Assembly (NCBI GenBank): GCA_033439295.1 | Contig: JAVTLE010000005.1 | Location: 2,716,501 to 2,780,500, forward strand | Length of the DNA: 64,000 nucleotides | Origin: Deuterostichococcus epilithicus | Taxonomy: Eukaryota; Chlorophyta; Trebouxiophyceae; Prasiolales; Stichococcaceae | Direction: 5' to 3' | In this document: piece after piece, positions 1-20,681 of the stretch | Layout of the letters: each line of letters opens with the position of its first letter | Numbering within the stretch: the first letter of the stretch is position 1 | Translations under genes and position numbers: made by a program | Notes under the pieces: generated by a model | What the model was told of the DNA's origin: nothing | Database searches by the model: none | Seen by the model: only the letters and a program-made list of their open reading frames with translations

Positions 1-171
1 TGCGCAGGCGGCAACGGTCTCACGGTCGCATTCCAAACGTCTGCATGCCCCGAAAGGCGCGAGCGCACCGCGAGCCGACATTCGCATGCAGGCACACACC
101 CCATGACGGATGCGTCCTGCGCAGGCTGTGGATTCCCGAACCTGCATCCCAGTGCCGTCGCAAGCAAGCAC

Positions 172-2332
172 CTGGATGTTGACGGTGATGGGGGCAGAGG
201 CGGAGGCGGGCTCGTCCTGCACGGTGCCCGCCGCCTCCACCATGCCGCCGATTACCAGCGGGCCCAGCCACTTGGCCACCTCAGCCGCCAAGTGCCCCAG
301 CACCTGCTCGAGAGCGTGTTCGGTGTTGCTGCCACCGGGCTGTGAGGCAAGATGGACAATGAGAGGGTAGGATATGGCATGGCGCCTGTTTGCCGACCAC
401 CAGCACTCCTGGCAGATGGACGCCTGCTACACAACCCGCAGCTGCAAGCGACGGCACTGGTATTGGTGGAGGCCAAAAGTCAGTCATGGAGGTGGCACGG
501 CACGCCTGGCCCTCGGCGCCGAGCACGATGAGTGCGTTACGGTCCCGCGCATTGGACGGCTCATGCTGGATGGTCACCGGCTCCCCGTCGACGCACCTGC
601 ATCGCATTCAGTCAGGGAGCCTCTGCCGAGGCATGACATGATGCAAAGTCCATGACGTGCAAATCGCAGGATCAGCTTCGCAACAGCACAGCCCGTGCCA
701 GTTTGAGACACGCGTCATGCATGCAAGCTATGATTGGACGAACGGGGCACTTGCAAGCAGCGGAACGAAGGTAGCGCACTCTGCAGCCTGGTGGAAGCGG
801 CGGCCGACGACACAGGTGCTGAAGGTCTTGACGCGGGCCAGCGGGCTCGCGCACGGCAGCGTGGTTTGGCGCGGCGGCCGCTGCGGCGTGCACATAGTCG
901 CCTCAGCCTCCGGCTCAACCGGGCCGGCGGCCGCTTCGCCTGCGTCCGGCAGCGGCAGCCGCTGCAGTGCCTGCGGCTGCCCGTCTGCCTCCGCCTGCAC
1001 TGCTGCATCGATCGCAGCATCGACGTCCACAGGCCGCGCTGCCTCGGAGGCGGTTGCCGCAGCCTCGCCGGGCTCGTCGGCCTCATCGAGATGAGCGGCG
1101 CCTACCGTTTGCTGCCGCTGGTGCCACAGCACTGCAGCCAGCGGCTGCGTAGCCTCGTCCAGGAGCGCCAGGCTCTGAGCCACTGGCTGCGTGGCAGCAA
1201 TGGCGTCGCCACCAACTGGATACGCGCCAGGCGGGCTCGCAGACGCTGCCGCTGCGGCAGCGGGCATCCGGGTCTGCCACAGCTGCAGCGGCGGCTCGCC
1301 GTCCGGCTGCTGTGCCGGGCTGTCAGACTCAGACTCCAGCTCCAGCCGCGCCGCCGCGCCGTCCGACGCCTGACGCGGCGGCGGGTGCGACGCCGTACCC
1401 GGCGTGTCCAGCCGCCGCATCGCGGGCGGCGCGCTGGTGCTGCGCAGGCCCACGCCCGGCGGCTGTGTACTGCTTGCAGGTGTCACAGCAGGCGAGTGGC
1501 TGGCAGGCAGCGGCGTGGAGGCCTCCCGCCCCTTCGCGTTGTCATGCACCATCTGCCGGCAGCGCTTCGCGGCGGCGGCGCTGGCGGAGCCGAACATGGC
1601 CGTCACGGTGCGCTGCTTAATGCGCTTCGCTGACGCCGAACGTGCCAGGCAGTGGTCTGCGCAGGCCAGCATGGCAGGTGAGATTGCCTCCAGCCCGGAA
1701 GCCTGAGAGCCACTGGTGACAAGCAGCAAAATTGCAGCAGACATGCCCAACACACTACTCTGGCAACCTGAAGTGTGTATCTTCACCAACGTCTTGAACT
1801 TGCGGCAGACCCCGAATGAACGAGCTTCCTACCTACCTATGTGGCTGTTGATGGCATCGCCGCTGTCAGACAGCGCCCGGCTGCAGATGGGGCAGCTGAC
1901 GGGCGTCGCCGCCACAGCTTCCTGTCGTTGCGCGGACTGTCCGCCCGCCAACGGGTCCGAGCTGCAGCTGCTGCCCGGCCCAGCGCCCGCATCAGCAGCC
2001 GCACAGCTCGGAGCCGCGAGATCCGGCGCATCAGGCCGGACCTTGCTCAGGTCAGCGCGCTGCTGTTCCCTGTCAGCAGCAGCCGTGGAAGCTTTCGCAA
2101 ACATCTTTGCCGCAGCCTGCGCAGCTGCATCGCCGGCGAAAGGCTTGCTGTCGGCTCTGCCGCCCGAGGCAGCATTGGCGCCAACTGCCCTCGCCTGCCG
2201 CTTTGGTGCCGGCTCGGCTGCCGCAGCGGCAGCAGTGGCGGCTTCCGCCTGGAGCCGCTTCTTGCGAGCGTAGCTGGACGCCACCACCGACTGGCCGAGC
2301 AGCTCCTTCAGACTGCCCTGGCCGCGCAGCAT
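172..2332 (-). CDS. FAN1: FAN1-type DNA repair nuclease, N-terminal part (UBZ4 + HIRAN), runs off the window
   Basis: Seen: exons at about 2332-1837, 1656-780, 596-506 and 303-172, giving about 532 residues with consistent phases. The first residues (MLRGQGSLKELLG) resemble the start of plant FAN1. Splicing exon 1 to exon 2 rebuilds a UBZ4 ubiquitin-binding zinc finger, CPIC...INSHIDHCLAR, interrupted by the intron. A long Ala/Pro/Ser-rich linker follows. Then comes a HIRAN domain spread over three exons: TFSTCVVGRRFH, then GEPVTIQHEPSNARDRNAL, then VLGHLAAEVAKWLGPL. Known: FAN1 is a structure-specific nuclease in interstrand-crosslink repair, and plant forms carry UBZ, HIRAN and a C-terminal VRR-NUC domain. 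The nuclease domain would lie left of base 1 and is not visible. A Rad5/HLTF helicase also has HIRAN, but UBZ4 and the N-terminus favour FAN1. The intron between 506 and 303 appears to use a GC donor. Confidence 0.72.
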
Positions 2333-2830
2333 TGTGACCGGCAGGACTCACCATGCACCTAACGTGCAGGACCTTGGCCAGCCCAGTCGTATGCCGGATC
2401 CGGCACATTCGATGCAAGACGCGTCCAAGGATTGTTCAAAGTGGTAGGCCAGCTGGGGGACCGCATGGATGATGGCTGTATTCAAGCAGTTTCAAAACAC
2501 TGCCGACACACTTTTGCTGACCTGTGAACGAGCCCACAGCAGGATATCAGGGTAAAGAAACCTTCAGCACGAAGTCACGCATAACAGCTGCTTGCGCGGT
2601 GCAGCACCTGGCAATTGGCAGACTGCATCCAAGGGAAGCAGGCCACAGCACGACAGCACAGCATGCTTCACGGGGAACTTGTCTCCTTCCACGCATGTGT
2701 GTGGATCGTGCAGACCATGTTGTGATCATTTGCGCTAGTTGATGCTTGTCCCTTGTGTGGTGGAAGCCTCGAGCTGGGTCATACGCCCGAGTTGATGGCT
2801 TCGTGACTCAGATTGGCCTGTGTTGGAAAC
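2333..2830. promoter_or_regulatory. Divergent intergenic region between FAN1 and the TMX-like gene
   Basis: About 500 bases separate two start codons on opposite strands, so both promoters and 5' UTRs must lie here or overlap. No TATA box, obvious repeat or additional coding exon was recognised. Confidence 0.5.
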
Positions 2831-4108
2831 ATGAACTTGTTCAGACGCCGCAGCATCCTGACTGCATGTTTGACCCTCTGCATCATCGCTGCGTCAGCCT
2901 TCAGAGCTGACGAGGCCTCCGGCGAAGTCGTACAGCTCACGGACGACAATTTCGACAAGCTCACGGAGGGCGGGCTGCCGTGGATGGTGGCTGTGACAGC
3001 ACCCTGGTGCACGCATTGCCAGGATCTGGAGCCTATCTGGCGGGCCCTGGCGCAGAGGCTGAAGGGCGAGGTGCACGTCGGCAAGGTGTGCGCCGAGCCG
3101 CGCCGCGCCTTGGCACATCGCCATTGCAGCTGACGACACTGCAGGCGGTCTGGACCGTTTGCCTGACCAGCCTCTCATTGCTCCCTCCCACGTCGCACGT
3201 CTGGGCCCAACCTACCTCTCCTTGTCAAATGAGAGGCGTTGCCCGTCTTGCGCAGATCGACAGCACAACAGAGCTGGTCCTGCAGCAGCGCTTCAGTGTA
3301 GAGGCGTACCCGTCACTGTACCACCTGAGTAACGGCGAGACGCGCGAGTGCCACGTGCAACGCACCTTGCAGAAGGTCAGTCGAAAACCCACCGTCACCT
3401 CGGACACTGCCCACATGTTGGCAATTTGCTTCCCTGCTGTTGGGAGTGCCACCAGCACTTCCTCCATGCATGCCGTGGGTCTGCCAGCGCCTGCACATGT
3501 GGACCCCGTGCGATGCGCTTCTGACTCCTATAATGCTGCCCATGTGTTGCAGCTGTCCGAGTTTGCGGAGGCCGGCTGGCGGTCAGTCACACCAGTGCCG
3601 CGGTGGAAGTCACCGGTCAGCCCGTCCGGCCGCGCGCTTGGCAAGCTGCGAATGTGAGGACGTGCATGTGCATGTAACTGTGCTCGTATGACATGCTGCA
3701 TGCCAAGAGATGCTGTCGCACATGGCTGCGCACTGCGTTGCTTGCGCAATGTCGACTCGCAAACGAACTTGCAGGGTGCCCTTCGCTGTGAGGAAACACT
3801 ATCGTTACCTCCACCACGAGAAGAAGTTTGGCGTGCTCACGCTGCTCGCGGGCTTCCTCTCTATACCCATCCTCTTTGGTCAGGGCACAAAGCCGATGTT
3901 GCGTGACTTCTGCCGTGCATATTGCACTGTTTGCACTGGTTTTCTTTTGCTTTTAGGTTGCCTGTTGCGTTACATCATAATATCAAAGAATCAGATCTGG
4001 ATGCCCATGCCGCTTGCAGGTGTACTGTCGATCTGCCTGCTCGACGCCTACTTCACCAGATCGGCGAGGCTGCAACATGCCCCAGTGGCGCATGCACACC
4101 AGCATTGA
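2831..4108 (+). CDS. TMX-like thioredoxin-related transmembrane protein of the ER
   Basis: Seen: five exons, 2831-3085, 3256-3375, 3553-3653, 3775-3878 and 4020-4108, all GT-AG and phase-consistent, giving 222 residues. Residues 1-24 form a basic, hydrophobic signal peptide. A thioredoxin fold follows, with active site WCTHC (Cys60 and Cys63) and the cis-proline in VEAYPSLYHL. A single hydrophobic segment sits near residues 177-204, split by the last intron, then a short basic tail rich in His and Arg. Known: TMX1-type proteins are ER membrane disulfide oxidoreductases with a lumenal thioredoxin domain. The motif is CTHC rather than the CPAC of animal TMX1 or CGHC of PDI. An alternative in-frame ATG at 2813 would only add six residues. 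Inference: ER membrane redox catalyst; the substrate is unknown. Confidence 0.8.
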
Positions 4109-4646
4109 AACGGCCAACCTGAGAAGCTCTAGCCAGATGCTCTGTCGCAGCAACTGACAGCTTTGATTCTAGATGCTAGAGGACAGACGGAAGGAACACG
4201 ATGCAGTGCTGACTGTTTAAAGCTTAAAGCTAGCTGATGGCGCGCGCTCCATTTCCAGCCAGAGTAAGGCTGGCGCATGGGCAAACCTCTCTCTCTGCCG
4301 TTCCTGAAACGTCACATGCGTTTCCCTTTCATGCCAGCGCCACATGTAGGTAGATGCAATGGAACAAATGGCCTGTCTGGCGATCGAGTCGTGCACCCTA
4401 CTCTCCCGGCCTTTCCTTCCCTTGCGCAGTATGCACTTTCCTCGCCCTACCCACCTAAGGCAGGGAGAGAGGTGCAGAACTCTCTGCCACTCTGGACAAT
4501 GCACAATGCCACACATGCGGCGGGGGCAATGCATGGCTCGGATCCGAACTTCACCATGTCCCTCGTCTCTTTGATTCGGTTGCTTGGCGTTTCTGTCGAG
4601 AAGGACACACATTCCAGACATCGCAGACGATGGGCGCGCCCGCAAA
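4109..4646. other. Convergent intergenic region (two 3' UTRs)
   Basis: This stretch separates the stop codons of the TMX-like gene (+) and the CBM20-SAP gene (-). Short open frames occur on both strands, but none has recognisable domains or splice partners. It most likely holds the two 3' UTRs. Confidence 0.5.
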
Positions 4647-6221
4647 CTAATAGCCAGCCTCAATTAGTCTGTCGACGAGGACCTGCTTCTTGCCAGAGAT
4701 CGGCAGCTCCGCGGCCTTCAGCAACTCCTTCAGCTCTCCCACCTGTCAGCAGACGATGCACGATATCAGCTGCCACTGATACTGGCTGACTGGCTGTTTG
4801 GTCGAGTACAACTTGCAGGCCCTGTGCAAGCCGCAGGTAGCGTGGAAAAACTTTAGGCAACTCGCATGACCTCACCGTGTGCTTGGCGAGTGGCTTGCCG
4901 ACAGGCAAGCTGTTGCCGCGCTCAGCCGCAACATCTGCGTCCTCGCTCTCAGGCTCCGCTGCGGTCGCCTGCTGCGGCGCGGCCGCGGGGCTGCTAGAAG
5001 CTGCGGCCGTCGCCTTGGCAGCCTCGTCCGCTGCTGTGGCCGGCTCTGCGCTGCCGGAGCCGGGAAGCGATGACGAATCCACCCTGACTGCTCGGTCCTG
5101 TACAGGGTCACGGGCAAGTGTGTCGACAATTGATAGCATGTTTTCAGCATCCGGGCCACAGCAGCTTTCGAGCCGAAGATCAGCGCATCGCTCCGGGAGC
5201 GGCCTCGTGCCTGCCTGGCTGTGGGGTTTGCGCGTGAAAGACCGCCTGCATTCATCTCGGGGACGAAAGCCCTCTCACCTCGTTCAGCCAGAAATCAGAG
5301 ACGTACACGACGGCAGGATCAGACGGCACGTCCACCACCAGATTTCCACCTGGCTGCCTGCGGCCACACAGGTCGACAGTCAGCAGCAAGCCCGTGCTCC
5401 AGTTACATGCTTCAGTCCCGGAAGTGAAACAGGTACGGTAGGTGTGGGACCGAGCAAACCACAGGGAAGAACATCACCACTCGCTGACTTCCTCGCCGCG
5501 CCGGATCAAGTACTTGTACTCCAGTGTTCTGGAGAACAGCAACACGGTCAGCTTCGGCAGACGATGCGGGCTGCAAAGAAGTAGTTTCCATCACGGGTAT
5601 ACGAGAGGTGCATCTTGCTTTCCACACATGCGAGGCGTTGAGCGGCATGGGCGCACCCGCCCTCTGCCTGCAGCTCGCCCCTCCATATGTCACCCTCGCT
5701 CCACCTGAGCGGTACTGCCTGCAGCAGATACCGATGTCCATCAGCTCGGTTGACGGTTGCATGACATTCAGGCGTCAACCCTAGAGAACGGCATGATTGG
5801 ACGAATGAAGCGTGTTGCAGATATAGAGGTTGCTGCACAAGCTGGATCATTGATGCGTCTATTCGACATTATCAAGTACACTATTTTCAGGGGAGAGAGT
5901 CCACCGCACCTCGGCAACCGACCACCCACTGCGGCTGCTCACTACCGCAACGGTGTCGCCGAACTCGGTGGCAAACGGAATCTGCAACTTCAGCAGACTG
6001 GTCGGCACCCCCCTCTGAGAGGCACCCTCGGGCTCTGCTGCGCGGACTACAAGCGTTCCGCGCTGCTGCGTATGCATTGCAGGATCGCGCCGCAGGCCTG
6101 ACGGCTTTGACAGGCGACGGCCAGAGGCTGCCTTGGCCGCGATGCAGGCAGATCGTCTCAATTCAGCAACGGAACTGGGTTGAACGCTGCGAAAGACGCT
6201 GGCCTGCTGATGCAGAAGCAT
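4647..6221 (-). CDS. Plastid-targeted CBM20 starch-binding protein with C-terminal SAP motif
   Basis: Seen: six exons at 6221-5910, 5718-5657, 5528-5478, 5357-5279, 5097-4876 and 4742-4647, all GT-AG with matching phases, giving 273 residues. Residues 1 to about 60 look like a chloroplast transit peptide (Ser/Ala/Arg-rich, few acidic residues). Residues about 74-168 form a CBM20 domain: FATEFGDTVAVVSS, then AVPLRWSEGDIWRGEL, then EYKYLIRRG, then the hallmark WQPGGNLVV. Residues 169-242 are a low-complexity Ala/Glu/Ser linker. The last exon alone encodes a SAP-like helix pair (VGELKELLKA...KKQVLVDRLIEAGY). Known: CBM20 binds starch, and SAP motifs usually bind nucleic acid. An upstream in-frame ATG at 6425 exists, but 6221 gives the better transit peptide. 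The molecular role is unknown; inference is a starch-granule or pyrenoid-sheath factor. Confidence 0.78.
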
Positions 6222-6693
6222 GATGCTACGCTGCAATGCCAGCCGAGATTGCACCTTGATCTCAACCTCGCACGTGCGCTTTGACGATCCAATCGGCGTG
6301 CCAGATGCAAGCGGCAACAAGCTGGAAGCAACAATGAGCTCAGACGTGTCGATGCAGGTTGCAATTCTGCGAGAAGTGTGCATCGATTGAGCGACGGGCT
6401 TTTGAACAGAAAGGTAGTTAGACACTAAACCCTAAACATGCTGAAGCGCCAAGCTCGCCTAGCACCGTCCCATCGGTGAGGGGGTGGTTCTTGAAAACGC
6501 CGTCATGCTTTGCGCAACACCCGTCAATATAGATTTTGGACGCATGTGTGTCCTCCCTCACTACAGTCAATCACACTGGCCGCTGCAAAACCCTCTGAGC
6601 GGCAGGAGCACGCACAGCATGCGCTTTCAGTGGCAGTGCATGAATTGGCATCGCAAATTGCGGTAGCGCTCACTCGTTCCCTCACTCGCCGCC
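6222..6693. promoter_or_regulatory. Intergenic region upstream of the CBM20-SAP gene
   Basis: These 470 bases lie between two tandem minus-strand genes. They should contain the CBM20-SAP promoter and the 3' UTR of the beta-galactosidase. Two adjacent plant-telomere-like units (CTAAACCCTAAAC, 6425-6437) are present, too short to be called a telomeric tract. No TATA box was seen. Confidence 0.45.
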
Positions 6694-15957
<9,264 letters not shown>

Positions 15958-18900
15958 ATGCGTCCGAGAGCGGTCGCGAACGGCCGTCCTCTCACGGCAT
16001 TCAGTCCCGATGGCATCTTCCTAGCCGTCGCCTCCTCCGACGGCCGGCTGAAGACCTTCGACACAGGTGCTGATATTCAGCAGCCTCGGAAGAGGACACA
16101 CGCAAGTTATGCCGCGCCTGTGCCAGACTGTTGCGATCCCTTCGTCTGAGTTGGTTCTTGTGCTGTGGCGGCGGCAGGCAGCGAGCGCATTGTCCTCAAT
16201 TTGGCAGAGGATGGGCGGCCGGCAGCGGGCAGGAAACACGGACATGAGGTCGCAGGCCACTTGTTCGAGCAGCACACCTCGCTGGCTTGGGTGAGCTCCC
16301 GCTCTGCCTCATCTGCGTGTGTGCCGTGCTGCCAACGTCCCGCCAGGCTTTGCGGCTCACCGACGCGCGCTCCTGGCGCAGGTGGGATCTGCAGGCACGG
16401 CGGACCAGCTGATAGTGCTGGGCACGGCGGCAGGAGATGTGAAGGCTGTCAGCGCCAGCAGCGGCAAGCTCCTATGGCGTGCCTCAGCCGTAAGCGAGGG
16501 GTGAGCACATTCGTCTATGGCAGCATGCACATTCGTCACGCAGGGTAACACTTGTGCAAACGTGCCGCAAGAAAGTAACCACTCCTCGGCAACCTGCTGC
16601 CTCACCTGGACAGGGGAGTTGCAGCTGTGGCGGTGGCGGCAGAGTCAGGCGCGGTGTATGCAGCCGGGGCAGACCGACAGGTGGTGCGTCTGGATGCCAG
16701 CAACGGCGCTGTGGTCAGCAAGTTCGAGGCGGGCCGCCACGCGCTGACGGCGCTTGCGGTGAGCCGCGACGGCACCCGTGTGCTCGCCGCCAGCGCCGCG
16801 GTCGCCGCCTGGGACCCAAGCGAGCCGCGCCGCCTCTTCAAGTTCACAGGGCACCCGGTGAGGTCGTGCACATCGGAACACCGTGTTCAGCCTCGGAGTC
16901 GGGGTTCAACCCATTGGCGCTGCCACTGTGCAGCTCAAGACGACTGGCGATGTCAGGCTGCTGCACTGGAGCCATTCGTGTCTTTGTTGAGCTGGCTCAG
17001 TCTGCCACCGAGTGCCACTGAGGGTCGGTGCTCGCTGCTGAAACGCAGAGCGCCGCACGGAGCATTGCTGTGACGGAGGACGGACAGTTTGCTGCCTCTA
17101 TTGCGGCGGGCGAGCGGCACGTCGCGGTCTGGGAGGCGACAGGGGACCCCCGGAAAAGTTCCCGCAGCGCTGCAGGTGGGCCACACTCTGCTCCGAAACC
17201 AGGGTGTTCCCCTCAGCTTCGACCGCTCGGACGGAGGTTACCACGATGCACAGTCAACTGGAGCCGCGAGTGACAATAAAGGCACATACATTGCAAGCGA
17301 CGGCTTGCCATGCGTCCCACAGGTGTCCTCTCGCTGGAGGATGCGGCGGTGTCAGTCACCATGCGAGCGGAGTCCAGCACCTCGGGCAGCAGCAGCGCCA
17401 GCGGCAGCAGCAGCGGCTTCTTCGTAGCCGCAGCATCAGAAGCGGGCGAGCTGTATGTGTGGCGCTGCGCTCCTGCAGAGGGCGACAGCCGCCGCGTCAA
17501 GGCCGCGCTGCTCTCCCGCATAAGCGTTGGCGCCACCAGGTCAGTGAAAAATGCACCATCTTCGTGGGTGTTCCATGCACAACGCCCTTTTTCTAACCTC
17601 GGAGGAACTCATAGAGACTCAACTGTCTGGCCTGGCAAAAGATGGTCCCCGACACACCGGCCTCATCACGGTGCCGAGATGTGCCCCCAGGTGCATCCTC
17701 TTGCACAGCATCAATGAATTCTGACACCAGCCGCGTCTCACCCGCAGCGCGGAGCGCGGCGCTGATGAGGGCATCCTGGCGGCGCAGCTGACGGGCGGCG
17801 CCGTCGGCGGCGCCGCTGAGGTGCAGGTCGCCCGCAGCTCCTGGGCGCGGCCCACCTTCCAGCGCGTGATCGTACCCGCCGTGGGCGCCGCAGACCAGCC
17901 CGCCAACATTACGCTGGCACCTCAGCAGGCGAGCGCTGATTGACTGAAAGTAGCGTGCGGCCAGTCGAGCGCTGCGGCCCCATGTCTCTGCACTCGTCGC
18001 CCAGTGAACGCGCGCTGTTGGAGCAGAGCCACAGGCTTTTGGCATCAGGAGGCGTCCAAGATGCATGACACTGTGGCACCAGATTGCCCTGCAGTCGCCC
18101 CAGATGATGCTGTGTGGTGACGCCTCCCTCCTCTCTCGCAGGGCGGCATCCTGCTGCCGCACAACGCCAGCGCGGCGGCGCCGGCGGGGCAGACGCCGGC
18201 GTCGACGGCGGGCGCGCCGGCGGCCCGGCCGTTCATGCTGGGTCCCGAAAATGCGGGCCAGCCGCTGCAGCTGCGGGGCGCACCGCGGACGGCGCGGCGG
18301 CGGCCGCCGCCGAGAAGACGGCGAGGCGGAAGCGGCGGCGGGGGCGCGTGGGGGAGGAGGAGGGCGCCGACGCGGCGTTCCCGGACGCCCAGGGTTTTGG
18401 GGGGGCGCCGCCGCCGCTGGGCAATGGCCTGCCGGACGGCGGCGCGGCTGCGGCGGTCGAGTCTTCTTCTGAGGAAGAGGTGCGGCACCAGGCAGATGAG
18501 ACACGGCAATGGTGTTGCATCTGGTTGGTGCAGCGGCTGCGGTTGCTGAGCCTTGCTTCTGCTGAAATGGCCAAGGTGTGCACGGCCACTCTGCGCGAGC
18601 CCTGCGGAGGCTGCGCTGAAGCGGTTGACGACAGGTCTCCCGACTGCGCCAGCTGCTCCTGCAGGCCAGCGACGCGGAGCCGACGCTGGGGGACCGGGTG
18701 GCGGCGCTGCAGCTCCAGGAGGAGCAGCGCGCGGCGGCGGACGCCGGCGAGCAGGCGCCAGAGGGCGGTGAGGCGGACGCGGCGGACGCGCCCGTGACGG
18801 CCATCAAGGCCGACTCCCTGGCGGTGCTGCTGACCCAGGTGAGGCATCGCGCGCACAGACACCGGGCGACGAATGCGACTGGGACCATGCCGGCATCGCG

Positions 18901-20352
18901 CTCAGAAGTGCGCGACGAAATGTGCCAGGACCCCGCATCGTGCTACTGGCAGGCTTGCAGCTGCCGCGCAGACACATGAACAGTGCAGCCGCCTCCAGCC
19001 CACCACTGCACAGCGGCCAGACGTCAGATGTGATCAGGCAGCGTCATTCTCCCCGCTGGGCACTCGACCACACAGCCTTGCAGGCACTGCACAGCAAAAG
19101 GTAGGAAGAATACTGGAGTAAAAGCGGCGCTGCTGTAGCGGTGGTCTTTCGGTTCATGCATGCAATCATGCAATCGAACAGCAGTGGCAACGACTTCCTT
19201 CAGCGACAATCCATTCACGGGCTTTTGTTGATGCGATGACTTATTTTGATCAGGTGATGGGGCAGTTTTTTCGGAAACCCATCGTTATAATGGTACTGTC
19301 TCCTCCAGGCGCTGCGCAGCGAGGACAAGGCGCTGCTGGAGCGGTGCCTCGCGGTCGGCGCGCCGGACGTGATCGCCAACACCGTGGCGCGGCTGCAGGC
19401 GCCGGACACGGCGCTGCTGCTGCGCGCCGGCGTGGCGCGCCTGCAGTCGCGCCCGCGGCGCGCCCGCCAGCTGGTGGCCTGGCTGCAGGCGCTGGCGCTG
19501 CACCACACCGCCTACCTCATCGCCGCGCCAGGTGAGGCGTTGGCCGTAGAGGGCTGCTGCGGCGCTGCGCTGCCGTGCCAGGCTCCTGGCAGTGTGGAAG
19601 CAGACTGGGCAGCAGCGCACATGCATCTGCGACGGGTGTGCAGCTGAGGGTTTCCAGCACAGTTCGAGAGCAGATGCAGCAGCAGACAAGCAAGACGCGA
19701 GAGCATGAAGCGGACGGTCGAGCAGGTATCTTGGACTGTGCGCGCTCACGCCGGAGGCGGAATTCCCCAGGAAACCTTTCCTTCCATCCTGCGCAGGCGC
19801 GCGCGCGGCGCTGACGGCGCTGCACCAGAGCATCGAGGCGCGGCTGGCGGGGCGGCAGACGATGCTGTCGCTGCAGGGCCGCCTGGAGCTGCTGGCGGCG
19901 CAGCCGCAGCCCGGCAGCGCGGTCGGCCCCGCCTCCGACTTCCTCAAGCCCCAGGTGCGGCAGTCTGCCGAAGCCTTTTCGTGGCACCTGTCGTACGTCG
20001 AGCTTTCGATCACGTTGTGTGCTCGGTCACTCGCTCGCTGCCCGGGCTTGCACACAGAATTTGCAGACGTCCTGCTGTACAGCCTACTGAAGCCTAGACC
20101 CTCGCCTGCATGTCGAAGCACCCGAGGAGGGAGTCATGCGCATCACAATCCTGGCGATGTTGTGCAGGACGACTGTGTCAATGCCTGCTGCTGCACCCGC
20201 AGGTGGTGTACATGGCGGGCGACAGCGATGACGACGCGTGGCAGGCAGGCGGCAGCGGCAGTGACAGCGGCTCGTCTGGGGATGAGTCTGGCAGCGATGT
20301 TGAAGACGGGTGGGACACGGACGGAGACGATGGCGACGATCTGATGGAGTGA
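15958..20352 (+). CDS. WDR43: WDR43/UTP5-like SSU processome WD40 protein with Utp12 domain
   Basis: Seen: a multi-exon gene. The N-terminal exons give WD40-like blades (FSPDGIFLAVASSDGRLKTFD; SERIVLNLAEDG; QLIVLGTAAGDVKAVSA; VYAAGADRQVVRLDA; FVAAASEAGELYVWRC). They are followed by an Arg/Lys- and Glu-rich nuclear-localisation-like segment (about 18290-18480). Next is a helical Utp12 domain in exons near 18640-18840, 19310-19530 and 19797-19952 (VIANTVARLQAP; RQLVAWLQALALHHTAYL; MLSLQGRLELL). The final exon (about 20215-20352) is a highly acidic Asp/Ser tail. Known: UTP5/WDR43 belongs to the t-UTP complex, which supports rDNA transcription and early 18S rRNA processing in the nucleolus. The blade order plus the Utp12 domain fits WDR43 better than other UTP WD40 proteins. 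Some exon borders around 17000-18100 are not resolved. Confidence 0.75.
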
Positions 20353-20681
20353 ATGAAGTCTTTCGGCCAAGGTACACATTGCTGCAGTGCCTATACATGC
20401 AGGTTCGCGGCCTCTGATAGTAAGGAGGGAAGAACAAAAGTTGTCAAACGAGGGGGTACGGTGTGTGCGATCAGATACCTAGTGTCATGTGAACATGTTT
20501 TCCGTTGGCAAACTCCTTCAGCATGTCAGAGCTCTCCAAGCAGGATGGCCAATCCAGTGCCACCTGATTTAAGTGGATACCACCTGACCAAGCGATGACC
20601 GCCCCTCACAAGTGGGTAATGCCATCACAGCTGGTGCCAACACCACCACCGGCACCAGCAGCAGCAGAGCTGTACCGCGAC
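20353..20681. other. Short convergent 3' region between WDR43 and proteasome beta5
   Basis: About 330 bases between two stop codons, evidently shared 3' UTR and termination space. No coding or RNA feature was recognised. Confidence 0.45.

Noticed and set aside
734-1633. A 299-codon plus-strand open frame
   Set aside because: It lies antisense to the large FAN1 exon, is rich in Arg and Leu as expected for a GC-rich shadow frame, and has no recognisable domain.
6425-6437. Telomere-like CTAAACCCTAAAC
   Set aside because: Only two units are present inside an ordinary intergenic region, so it is neither a telomere nor a convincing interstitial tract. A similar degenerate word near 47218 was dismissed for the same reason.
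17593-18888. A 431-codon minus-strand open frame
   Set aside because: It crosses exons and introns of WDR43 on the opposite strand and is Arg/Ser/Ala-rich low complexity, so it is a shadow of the GC-rich coding strand.
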